Position numbers and translations under genes: made by a program
Notes under the pieces: model-generated
The model's input: the letters and a program-made list of their open reading frames with translations, nothing else
Told to the model about the DNA's origin: nothing
Databases searched by the model: none
NCBI RefSeq assembly: GCF_014696065.1
Contig: NZ_JACJPL010000029.1
Coordinates: 1 to 64,000 of the forward strand
DNA length: 64,000 nt
Source: Leptolyngbya sp. FACHB-261
Lineage (GTDB): Bacteria; Cyanobacteriota; Cyanobacteriia; FACHB-261
Direction of reading: 5' to 3'
Part shown: positions 34,923-42,494 of the stretch, piece by piece
How positions within the stretch are numbered: position 1 is the stretch's first letter
Layout: every line of letters begins with the position of its first letter

Positions 34923-35002
34923 GGCCAGTCTCAGGTCAATTGGTTGAAGTTAGTTGCTTAGAGTGAACTGATTGGAGTGGATTAATTCAAGTTGGGCCAA
35001 AA

Positions 35003-36004
35003 TCATTCTGCTAAGAAGTCGAGAATGGCTACGTTAATTTGCTTACGGTCAGTCAAAGCTCGACCGAAGCCCGCAGCATGACCACTGATCGATTCGATCA
35101 CTGCTACGGTCGCCTGGGCAATTAAAGCAGCCTCTCGCGCAACATCTGAAATAGCAAAATAGGCATCTGTTCGGCTAGGCAGAAATAGAACTCTGGCCTT
35201 GATTTGTACTAGCACTTGCTCTAAAGATCCCTCCATACCAGGGGTAAGAGCAACGTCATGGGTAGCCCAAGTTTGCAGATGGCACAGTAGATTATTGGCA
35301 TCCTTCAGGTGATAACGGGTGCGCCATTTGCTCAGGAAATCCTCTAGAGAGCCCGCACACGTGTCTTCATAATTTTGATATGCCTGCAAGGCATAAAACT
35401 CTGGCGAAAAGGCCCAGGGTGCCCAAGCCTCAGACATACGAGAAAGCCCGACTAGGGGCGGTGTAATGTAGCGTCCATTGTTGAATTTGGGATCCGATTG
35501 GATGCAGTTCGCGAGAGAGTGTAAAAACAATTGCCCATGCCAATGGGTGCGGCAACTGCCTACAATCACTACCGCTTTCTGAACCCGCTCCGGATAGCTC
35601 ACAGCCCATTGAATTGCCTGCTGACCGCCCATGCTAGCCCCTATCACTGCCTGAACCTGAGCAACGCCCAATTGATCGAGCAGGGCTGCTTGCAGACGGA
35701 CATTGTCTCGAATGGTCACAGCCGGAAAGTCAGGACCTGCAAACGGTGGGGGCAGATTGCTAGGCGAACTACTACGCCCATTACCCAGTAGCTCAGTGTG
35801 GATTAACCAATTTTGCTCAGGATCTAATGCCAACCCAGGCCTACGTAGATAGGCTAAATCATCGTAGGTTTGAGAAAAGGCCGTACAGGTCAAAATGGGC
35901 AGGCTGCCGTTTGGCTTGCCGCTAATCTGGTAAGCCAACTGAACCTGTGGCAGCACAATCCCTGATTCTAAGCGAAAATCTTTGAGTGTAAAAAGGTCAA
36001 CCAT
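35003..36004 (-). CDS. alpha/beta hydrolase, homoserine O-acyltransferase (MetX)-like
   Basis: 333 residues with an alpha/beta-hydrolase fold of the MetX group. The nucleophile elbow is GASMGG with S124, the catalytic Asp is probably in LFLPSRTDAYF and the His in SGHAAGFG. The start has the family look (LESGIVLPQVQLAYQISGKP). MetX proteins acetylate homoserine, but this one is shorter and divergent in the lid region, so it may be another acyltransferase or hydrolase. It is divergent from the tryptophan-dioxygenase-like gene at 36237, and the two may share a pathway. Confidence 0.78.
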   Translation of the reverse strand: MVDLFTLKDFRLESGIVLPQVQLAYQISGKPNGSLPILTCTAFSQTYDDLAYLRRPGLALDPEQNWLIHTELLGNGRSSSPSNLPPPFAGPDFPAVTIRDNVRLQAALLDQLGVAQVQAVIGASMGGQQAIQWAVSYPERVQKAVVIVGSCRTHWHGQLFLHSLANCIQSDPKFNNGRYITPPLVGLSRMSEAWAPWAFSPEFYALQAYQNYEDTCAGSLEDFLSKWRTRYHLKDANNLLCHLQTWATHDVALTPGMEGSLEQVLVQIKARVLFLPSRTDAYFAISDVAREAALIAQATVAVIESISGHAAGFGRALTDRKQINVAILDFLAE

Positions 36005-36184
36005 CGTTCGTCTGAATACACTTTGAATTGAGAAATTCTGCTCGATTGAACTTAAGCGGTTCGTAGCTTACAATACAGCTCATCTGAGTTGCATTGGGCA
36101 CTCAAATAAGTGCTAAATGCTCAGATTAATCCTTGATTTTTGGGCATTTCAAGTTGGTTGGCTCAGTGATCAGGCAAATTATCT

Positions 36185-36232
36185 CCAGTGAAAACCTCAG
36201 GTAAAATTTTCAGGTAGAACTTCTAAGTAAAA
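36185..36232. repeat. four degenerate 12-13 bp repeats before the dioxygenase-like gene
   Basis: CCAGTGAAAA (36185), TCAGGTAAAA (36197), TCAGGTAGAA (36210) and TCTAAGTAAA (36222) recur at 12-13 bp steps up to the start codon at 36237. They may be regulator sites or slippage products. Confidence 0.45.
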
Positions 36233-36236
36233 CACT

Positions 36237-37106
36237 ATGTCTGAATCTTATAAACCACAGCCTCTAACGCCACTTGATCCAACAGTGGATGTAACTCAAA
36301 ATCACTATTGGAGTTACCACAACATTGAGGCGCTACTGAGCTGCAAAAAACCACTCACCGCATCTCAAGACGAGGACCTATTCATCGCCGTTCACCAGAT
36401 TTGTGAACTCGGGTTTCATCAGATGATTCTTGATTTGGATCGAGTTCTAGAAGCGATTGCAACTGCCTTTACCGATCCTCAAGACCCGATCATCGGCGAT
36501 ACCCGTGAGGCGTGCTATTTTTTCAAACGCGTTTTCCGGCTCTACGAAGTAGTCGTAATGACCATGCCCATTCTCACTACCATGCGGGCCTTCATCGAGT
36601 TTCGCAGCACCATTGGTCCAACCAGTGGCTTTCAATCTTTTCAGTTCCGCCAATTGGAAGTTATGAGCGGCGTAGCTAAGTCCTATTGGACGGGCGGCAC
36701 TAACGACGACGAGGGCAAACCTCACGTTGCTGAGACTGAATTCGACCGGCGCTACGGAGCTGAAGTCGCAGCCTGGTTTGAGCGCTACCACAAGCACAGC
36801 CTGGCGTTTTACTACCAAACTCTGCTCAGTCGGGCACCGGGTGAATCCACCGCAGAGCGCATCGCTTATTTGCAGACTCACACTCAGGCCAGTGCGCTGC
36901 TCAAGTCGATGCGAAGCTACGAGGAACTACAAAACCGATTTCATCAAGCGCATCTCGGTTTAGCAGTTCAGCAGTTGGAGATGGTCGGTGTTCAGATTGG
37001 CACTGGCGGCACATCTTTCCGTGACTACCTAGTCAAATACGGCAAGGAAGTTGCACCCCTCTTTCCTGGCCTCACTTCTAAAGGCGCTTCTAGTTTAGAA
37101 ACCTGA
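36237..37106 (+). CDS. tryptophan 2,3-dioxygenase-superfamily haem enzyme
   Basis: 289 residues with the fold markers of tryptophan 2,3-dioxygenase: YHNIEALLSCKKPLTASQDE, H53 in FIAVHQICELGF (the catalytic-base histidine of TDO), and GTGGTSF at 255-261 (TDO GTGGSSG). However ELWF is ELGF, and the proximal haem-ligand His, normally nine residues before the Gly of IG, is L242; H239 and H236 are near by. The superfamily also contains haem-dependent oxygenases of natural-product pathways (MarE, SfmD, LmbB2 type), so the substrate may not be tryptophan. It is divergent from a MetX-like hydrolase, and its 3' end overlaps a convergent small gene by 12 bp. Confidence 0.78.
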   Translation: MSESYKPQPLTPLDPTVDVTQNHYWSYHNIEALLSCKKPLTASQDEDLFIAVHQICELGFHQMILDLDRVLEAIATAFTDPQDPIIGDTREACYFFKRVFRLYEVVVMTMPILTTMRAFIEFRSTIGPTSGFQSFQFRQLEVMSGVAKSYWTGGTNDDEGKPHVAETEFDRRYGAEVAAWFERYHKHSLAFYYQTLLSRAPGESTAERIAYLQTHTQASALLKSMRSYEELQNRFHQAHLGLAVQQLEMVGVQIGTGGTSFRDYLVKYGKEVAPLFPGLTSKGASSLET

Positions 37107-37400
37107 ACGGCTCAGTTCCTGGCAGATAGCGTCTTGGCTTTGAGGGTTACACTTCAACTGCACCAGCGCTTGGCGGTCGGCCCAGACTCGGTAATGGTTC
37201 TCAGATTCACTGATCACAACCTTCAAGCCTTTGCGCAGTAGCCGACAACCTAAGGCATGGGCTAACAGCTTTTTAGTACTGCTAAAAACACTGACCAACT
37301 GATAGGGGGTGCTAGCAAAATACATTCCCTGAGCTATGACGGTCCCGCCACTGATATTGAACGGGTCGATCGCGTCCTCAGACACAACAACAGGTAACAT
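37095..37400 (-). CDS. small hypothetical protein, 101 aa
   Basis: Not recognised. The translation is well mixed, with a likely beta-rich start (LPVVVSEDAIDPFNISGGTV) and alternating strands and helices later (KGLKVVISESENHYRVWADR). ATG 37400 has AAGG at good spacing; an extra 18 residues would be included with 37454. It ends inside the last codons of the dioxygenase-like gene on the other strand. Its codon use looks like that of its neighbours, so it is probably real. Confidence 0.6.
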   Translation of the reverse strand: MLPVVVSEDAIDPFNISGGTVIAQGMYFASTPYQLVSVFSSTKKLLAHALGCRLLRKGLKVVISESENHYRVWADRQALVQLKCNPQSQDAICQELSRSGF

Positions 37401-37546
37401 TACTGAAGCCTTGCAAAACCAAAAAGATAAAGCAAACTTACCCGGTTTTGGCATTGCAAAGATCTCCGCCAGCCCTGGCTTAACCGAGCTTTATAAAAGC
37501 ATCATCTAAGTTCGAGCGCAACTTAAAGTTTTGGGTTTAGCCACTT

Positions 37547-39373
37547 TCAGCGTTCTCCTAGAGGAGCAACAGTCATTGCAGAGCCACCGCCTCGACGGAC
37601 CGGTTCTGCTGCTGCCAGCATCGTGCCGTCGGGATTGATCACAATGCCATTGGCTGCGCCAATTTCTGGCAATGACTCAAACTTATGTCCCAATGCAGCC
37701 AAAGCCTGACCCACTCTGCTAGTGGCGAAACCGCCATCCACCTGGGTCACTTCGCCGTTACGCTGGGACAGACGGGGCGCGGTAATTGCTTGGTCAAGGG
37801 GTAGCCTAAAATCAATCAGGTTCATGGCGATGCCTAGAACCGTGGTGATAATGGTAGAGCCGCCCGGTGAACCGAAAGCAATCACGCGGCCATCGGGGGC
37901 TAAGGCTAGGGTCGGTGCAATGCTACTGCGGGGACGCTTGCCCGGTTCAGGACTATTTGCATGAGGGCTGACTGGATCAAAGTCGGTCAGTTCATTGTTC
38001 AGCAAGAAGCCATAGCCTGGAACTACCATGCCCGATCCGCCTGTAGTCTCAATCGTCAGTGTGTAGCTGACCACATTGCCAAGACGGTCGGCTACAGTCA
38101 GATGCGTGGTCGAGAGCCCCTCATGGTCCTGGGCCTGCGCGACTGGCATCGCCATCCGGCTCGGACTGGGGTCATCTTGGTAAAGCCAAGGCTCACCCGC
38201 TACTGCAGATGCCATTTTGCCCTCCGGAGCCCTAGCACCAATTTGTTGCTGGCGAATTTGAGCATAATCGCGGCTGAGCAACCCGGCTACTGGCACATCT
38301 ATATACTCTGGATCGCCCAAGTAGGCATTGCGGTCAGCATAGGCTAAACGCTCAGCCTCAAGTAGCCAATGCCATGCTTGCACTGGGTCTGAGGTCGAAG
38401 CTGGAGACGCCAAAGTTTGAGTAGCTAGCAGATTTAAGGTTTCAAGGCTCGTGATGCCACCACTGCTGGGCAACCCCATACCGTAAAGCTGGTAGCCCCG
38501 ATAATTGATGCTAACTGGCGGACGAATGCGCAGATCGTACTGATCCAAATCGGCCAGGGTCATGCTGCCAGGCAGCACGCGAAAGGGTGGGTTGGCAACG
38601 GTCGGTGGCTTGCGTACAGTCTCGACAATTGCTCTGCCAATTTCGCCTCGGTAAAAAACATTAGGGCCGTTCTGAGCAATGAGACGATAGGTTTTTGCCA
38701 AATCCGGATTCGTGAGGTGAGTGCCAACTTGAGGCGGTTTGCCCTGGGGCAGAAAGAGCGCCTGAGTCGGAGCAAAGGCTGCAAAACGAGCTTGATTTTG
38801 AGCGACTTGTTGAGCAAAGGTTGCGTCAACTTCAAACCCTTTTTCTGCTAGATCAATCGCTGGCGCTAGTGCCTGTTCCAGCTTCAACGTGCCATAGCGA
38901 TTGAGGGCTTCCACCCAAGTTAGAACCGTACCAGGAACGCCAACGGCCAAGCCATTGCTGATTCGGTTGGGGGAAAAAGGCAAATTGCCACCTGCGGGGT
39001 CATCGGGGTTTTTGAACATATCAACCCGAGCTGAGGCAGGCGCTTTTTCTCGTCCGTCCAGCGTGATCACCTGTTTATCAGACTGGCGATAGAGCAGCAT
39101 AAAGCCACCACCACCAATGCCCGCCGAAAAGGGCTCAGTCACACCCAGCACTGCAGCAGCAGCAACAGCTGCATCGACAGCGTTGCCCCCCGCTTTGAGA
39201 ATACCAATGGCGGCTTGAGTGGCATAGATGCTTTCGGTTGTCGCCGCTCCGCCTCGCCCCCGCGCCGTTGCCTCACTCGGTGAACTCTGAGCTCGGGGCG
39301 GTGTGCTACTCAGGGACAAAACCAGCCCCAAACAGAAAATGGCGCTTAGAAGCGCTGCAAGGCGTCGTCGCAC
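37547..39373 (-). CDS. ggt: gamma-glutamyltransferase
   Basis: A 608-residue secreted Ntn-hydrolase. Signal peptide: RRRLAALLSAIFCLGLVLSL then ARA-type cleavage near RAQS. The precursor should self-cleave before the catalytic threonine of STTHLTVADRLGN, giving large and small subunits. GSGMVVPGYGFLLNNELTDF and the C-terminal GSPGGSTIITTVLG segment match GGT. The enzyme cleaves or transfers the gamma-glutamyl group of glutathione in the periplasm. It lies 70 bp after the Spy-like gene on the same strand. Confidence 0.92.
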   Translation of the reverse strand: MRRRLAALLSAIFCLGLVLSLSSTPPRAQSSPSEATARGRGGAATTESIYATQAAIGILKAGGNAVDAAVAAAAVLGVTEPFSAGIGGGGFMLLYRQSDKQVITLDGREKAPASARVDMFKNPDDPAGGNLPFSPNRISNGLAVGVPGTVLTWVEALNRYGTLKLEQALAPAIDLAEKGFEVDATFAQQVAQNQARFAAFAPTQALFLPQGKPPQVGTHLTNPDLAKTYRLIAQNGPNVFYRGEIGRAIVETVRKPPTVANPPFRVLPGSMTLADLDQYDLRIRPPVSINYRGYQLYGMGLPSSGGITSLETLNLLATQTLASPASTSDPVQAWHWLLEAERLAYADRNAYLGDPEYIDVPVAGLLSRDYAQIRQQQIGARAPEGKMASAVAGEPWLYQDDPSPSRMAMPVAQAQDHEGLSTTHLTVADRLGNVVSYTLTIETTGGSGMVVPGYGFLLNNELTDFDPVSPHANSPEPGKRPRSSIAPTLALAPDGRVIAFGSPGGSTIITTVLGIAMNLIDFRLPLDQAITAPRLSQRNGEVTQVDGGFATSRVGQALAALGHKFESLPEIGAANGIVINPDGTMLAAAEPVRRGGGSAMTVAPLGER

Positions 39374-39445
39374 GGCAGGTCCCCATTGGGTACGACGCCT
39401 TATCTTATGGCATTTTTCGGTGGAGAGCCTACAGGTTCTATAAGC

Positions 39446-39925
39446 CTACGGCTGCTCAGAAGCCGCACGGTTGCGACGATTCTGCCGCCGCCCATCGAGT
39501 TGCTGAGCCAGTTGTTGCCGCTGCGTAGAAGTGAGCACTTCACGCATTGCCATCATGCTGTCAAAGCGAAGCTGCTCAATTTCCTGCCGCAGCGCTTGCA
39601 CTTGACGGTACTTTGTCTGCACTTGACTCGCCGGAGCCGTGCCTGCCATCAGCTGTCGCAATTCTTGCTTAGCTTGGCGCAAAGCCTGTGTTCGCTGTCT
39701 GATCCCAGGCTGATTTTGAGCCCGGATGGCTTGCAAGCGTTGAGTCTGTTCTGGCGTCAAATTGAGCTGTTGCAACCAGCCCAGTCCGCTCCGTTCGCGG
39801 CGGGATCCCATCTCTGCGGTGTCATCCTGGGGACCCATCTGCGCCAGTAATGGCTCTGTACTAGCGATGGTGCTGCTGAATGCCAAAACTAGAGCCGTTA
39901 AAACGGAAGCATAACGAAGAGACAT
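39446..39925 (-). CDS. Spy/CpxP-like periplasmic LTxxQ protein
   Basis: A 159-residue exported protein: signal peptide (MSLRYASVLTALVLAF ... TEPLLA) and a helical body with LTPEQTQRLQAI and LTSTQRQQLAQQL, the two LTxxQ motifs of Spy/CpxP periplasmic chaperones or metal-stress sensors. It is the third gene after ECF sigma and anti-sigma on the same strand, 28 bp from the anti-sigma gene, so it is probably a regulon member or a signal-sensing partner. Confidence 0.82.
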   Translation of the reverse strand: MSLRYASVLTALVLAFSSTIASTEPLLAQMGPQDDTAEMGSRRERSGLGWLQQLNLTPEQTQRLQAIRAQNQPGIRQRTQALRQAKQELRQLMAGTAPASQVQTKYRQVQALRQEIEQLRFDSMMAMREVLTSTQRQQLAQQLDGRRQNRRNRAASEQP

Positions 39926-39953
39926 CACTACTTTGTCCTTTTACGAATGAAAT

Positions 39954-40328
39954 TCAAGGCACGGGAAGTTCTGAAGCAAAAACGTTGGGATCGTCGTCAT
40001 TAAGAACACCGTTCCAGTTGTTCTCCAGGAAGGTTTCTAGGCCAGACAACTCACCCCTACTAGCGACTGAGGGTGGCAGGACATGATAGCTAACCCAACT
40101 CAACGCAACACCAGCAACTAGAGCTGACGGCACCCACAAAAGGACTCGACGTCGCCTGCCCCAGAACTGTTGCTTAGAGTGTTGTTTGATCTGTTGCTTG
40201 GCTTGAAGTTGAGTTTGCGCCGCTGCCATAATTTGGTCTTCCAAATCATTTGCAGGTGTCGGCACCGAAGAACGATATTGACGCAGAAAATCAGTCAACC
40301 GAGAATCACCTGGTGTTGGCTGGCTCAT
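39954..40328 (-). CDS. membrane anti-sigma factor-like protein
   Basis: 124 residues with one membrane helix (RRVLLWVPSALVAGVALSWV), a 75-residue cytoplasmic N-terminus (DSRLTDFLRQYRSSVPTPAN) and a short periplasmic tail. No Cys/His zinc finger of the ZAS type is visible. Its ATG overlaps the stop of the ECF sigma gene (ATGA at 40325-40328), the usual coupling of sigma and cognate anti-sigma. Identification as an anti-sigma factor is mainly from topology and position. Confidence 0.75.
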   Translation of the reverse strand: MSQPTPGDSRLTDFLRQYRSSVPTPANDLEDQIMAAAQTQLQAKQQIKQHSKQQFWGRRRRVLLWVPSALVAGVALSWVSYHVLPPSVASRGELSGLETFLENNWNGVLNDDDPNVFASELPVP

Positions 40329-40921
40329 AGCTGCACCCCTTCTTGCTGCAAAAACTTGCGCACTTGAGCACGCGCATAAAAGAGACGCGATTTAACAGTT
40401 CCCACTGGGATATTTAGCGCTTCAGCAATCTCTTTTTGAGGCAACTCCTCTAGATCATGCATCACTAAAACTACCCGGTGTTCTAAGCGCAATTGCGCGA
40501 TGCTCCTCTCTACCAGATCTTGATAATGCAAGTGCATTAGATCGAGATCTTGATAATGTTCAGAGACTAGAGTTGATAGGTTTTCTAGATGGGAGCGCAG
40601 CCTAGCAAAGCCCCGCCGTTGATCGCAGGCAACATTCCAGGTAATTCGATAGAGCCAAGTCGAAAACTGCGCCGTTCGCTGAAATTTTGGCAGTCCTTTC
40701 CAGGCTCTCAGGAAGACTTCCTGCACCAAATCATCTAGATGTTCAGCACCGCAAAGAGGGTAAAGAATGGATCTAACCTTCTGCTGATGACGCTGGTAGA
40801 GCTGACGGAAGCTCTGGGAATCACCCTGCAAACACTGTTGCACCAGATCATGATCCGGCTCACGAGCTGAGGGACAGCTGTTGATCACTGTGGCTGGTCC
40901 AGCTAACCTCTGCGCTGTCAT
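40325..40921 (-). CDS. ECF-type RNA polymerase sigma factor
   Basis: A 198-residue group 4 sigma factor. Region 2 covers about 30-105 (QRHQQKVRSILYPLCGAEHL, DDLVQEVFLRAWKGLPKF, WLYRITWNVACDQRR). Region 4 covers about 140-195, with the helix-turn-helix ELPQKEIAEALNIPVGTVKS RLFYARAQ. It recruits RNA polymerase to stress promoters. A promoter with ECF-type boxes lies directly upstream (40966-40993), so it probably activates itself and the downstream anti-sigma and Spy-like genes. Confidence 0.9.
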   Translation of the reverse strand: MTAQRLAGPATVINSCPSAREPDHDLVQQCLQGDSQSFRQLYQRHQQKVRSILYPLCGAEHLDDLVQEVFLRAWKGLPKFQRTAQFSTWLYRITWNVACDQRRGFARLRSHLENLSTLVSEHYQDLDLMHLHYQDLVERSIAQLRLEHRVVLVMHDLEELPQKEIAEALNIPVGTVKSRLFYARAQVRKFLQQEGVQL

Positions 40922-40965
40922 CGGACATCCCGAACCTTTTTCCCTGTTTGAATGACCCTATAGAA

Positions 40966-40993
40966 TCAGACTTTTTGAGGGAAGAAAAGGTTC
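40966..40993 (-). promoter_or_regulatory. ECF-type autoregulatory promoter
   Basis: On the minus strand GAACCTT (40993-40987), a 16-bp spacer and TCTGA (40970-40966) match the sigma-E type GGAACTT-N16-TCTGA pattern very closely. It stands 45 bp upstream of the ECF sigma start codon at 40921. Confidence 0.7.
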
Positions 40994-41022
40994 AAAGGTA
41001 GGTTCAATATCCCAAAAACGGC

Positions 41023-42252
41023 TCAAGAGCGACGTTGTTCAAGCTGGCGGTGCAGTTCAAGAAGCTCGGCTCGAAGCGCTGCTTGTTTTTGTTGCAAGGT
41101 CTGTAAGGGGGCCTGTTCACGCAGCATTTGCCCCTGCGTTTCTTGCAAGTCCCGCACTGAGAATAAGAGTTGGCGGTAGCGCCGCTCAGCATCTTCTAGT
41201 CGGTTCTCAAAGCGACTTATTTGTTCCTGCTTAGGCAGAACTTCGGCTTCTAAATTGAGCTTACGGCGCTCTAGATCTTTAAGACTCTCAATTGTCTGGT
41301 CACGCTGCTGCTGGGCATTCTCAAGTTCGCGCACCAGCTCAACTTGACGACGCTCTAGAAAAATTACTGTGGTTTGCAGATCACTCAAGCGATTTTGCTC
41401 GATCTCGGAGTTAGCCTGTTGCAACCCCGTCAGCAAGTGATCGAGCAGTGCATGGCTCTCCTGCCGATACTGCTGCGAAAGTTGTTGATAATCCTGCTGA
41501 AGCTGGAGGAGCTCTGCTTCTAGCCTGTCGTAATCAGCCTGAGCTATTTGAACAGACACATCTAGCTCATTTGCCTCATCCACTGCCTCAGACTGAGGTA
41601 ACTCATCGAGCTGAACGTGCTGGTCTAGTTCTGGCTCAACTTGCTCTAGCTCGACTGGTTCTGGGTCAATTTGCTCTAGCTCAATTTGCTCTAGCTCAAT
41701 TAGGGTGACGGAAGTTTGAACCAGCAATTCATTGTCTGCCCCATCCATTGAAGATGAGGTTTCTTGAAGCAGCACAGTTGTCTCTATTTGAGGCTCAGAA
41801 TCAATCTTTAAAAGTTCTTCTGGCTCTCCGGTAGCTTCCTCAGTCTCCAGTTCTAAGTCAAGGCTGAAGGCTGGTACTGGCTCCTCACTGAAAGGCTGTT
41901 CACCCACTGGCGCTTCGCTTAGCTTAGGCTCAGCATCATATTCTGGTCCCAGTGGTTCGAGTGACTCTACGTTTGCCCCAGTATTAGCCACAGGATGAAA
42001 CTCTACAGTCTTAGGCCTGTCCCAGATGTCTTCAACCTCGTCTTCTTCGTGTTCGTAATCTTCTTCGTACTCATAATCATCCTCAGACGATTCTTGCTCG
42101 TATTCAGCTTCTGCAATTAATTCTTGTTGAATCCGGCGCAGGAGTGCTTGATACGGCCGAAGGTGCGGGCGAACCAACCACCGAATCAGAGGATTGCCAA
42201 TGCGTTGGTCGAGAAGCTGATCAATTTCGGCACTGAGGCGCAAACAGTCCAT
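41023..42252 (-). CDS. acidic coiled-coil protein, hypothetical
   Basis: 409 residues in three parts. A basic N-terminal head (RWLVRPHLRPYQALLRRIQQ), then a long acidic, low-complexity region that includes EDDYEYEEDYEHEEDE and the repeated block ELEQIELEQI, then a coiled coil of about 170 residues (LEAELLQLQQDYQQLSQQYR, LNLEAEVLPKQEQISRFENR). No enzyme or membrane motif. Probably a structural or scaffold protein; it does not match a named family. The repeats in the DNA (units of 15 bases near 41650-41700) are in frame, so their expansion preserves the reading frame. Confidence 0.7.
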   Translation of the reverse strand: MDCLRLSAEIDQLLDQRIGNPLIRWLVRPHLRPYQALLRRIQQELIAEAEYEQESSEDDYEYEEDYEHEEDEVEDIWDRPKTVEFHPVANTGANVESLEPLGPEYDAEPKLSEAPVGEQPFSEEPVPAFSLDLELETEEATGEPEELLKIDSEPQIETTVLLQETSSSMDGADNELLVQTSVTLIELEQIELEQIDPEPVELEQVEPELDQHVQLDELPQSEAVDEANELDVSVQIAQADYDRLEAELLQLQQDYQQLSQQYRQESHALLDHLLTGLQQANSEIEQNRLSDLQTTVIFLERRQVELVRELENAQQQRDQTIESLKDLERRKLNLEAEVLPKQEQISRFENRLEDAERRYRQLLFSVRDLQETQGQMLREQAPLQTLQQKQAALRAELLELHRQLEQRRS

Positions 42253-42494
42253 GAGGGAGCGTGAACCATCGGAGTTGGCCTTCCCCCCATCCTAGCCGCG
42301 ATCCCTATTTCCACTTCGCTCTACGAGCTGGGCTAAGAGTGACCCTAGCGGACGGAGCCGAGTTATCTGAGGTGATCCGATTTAAGAAGCAACTATAGCG
42401 ATTTGTCGATTGAGATCGCAGGCTTCGAGCAGTTCCAGCAGCAAAAATGAAAGTTGACCATGAGTGAACCTTTGGATTTTCAATCTCTGAACCT

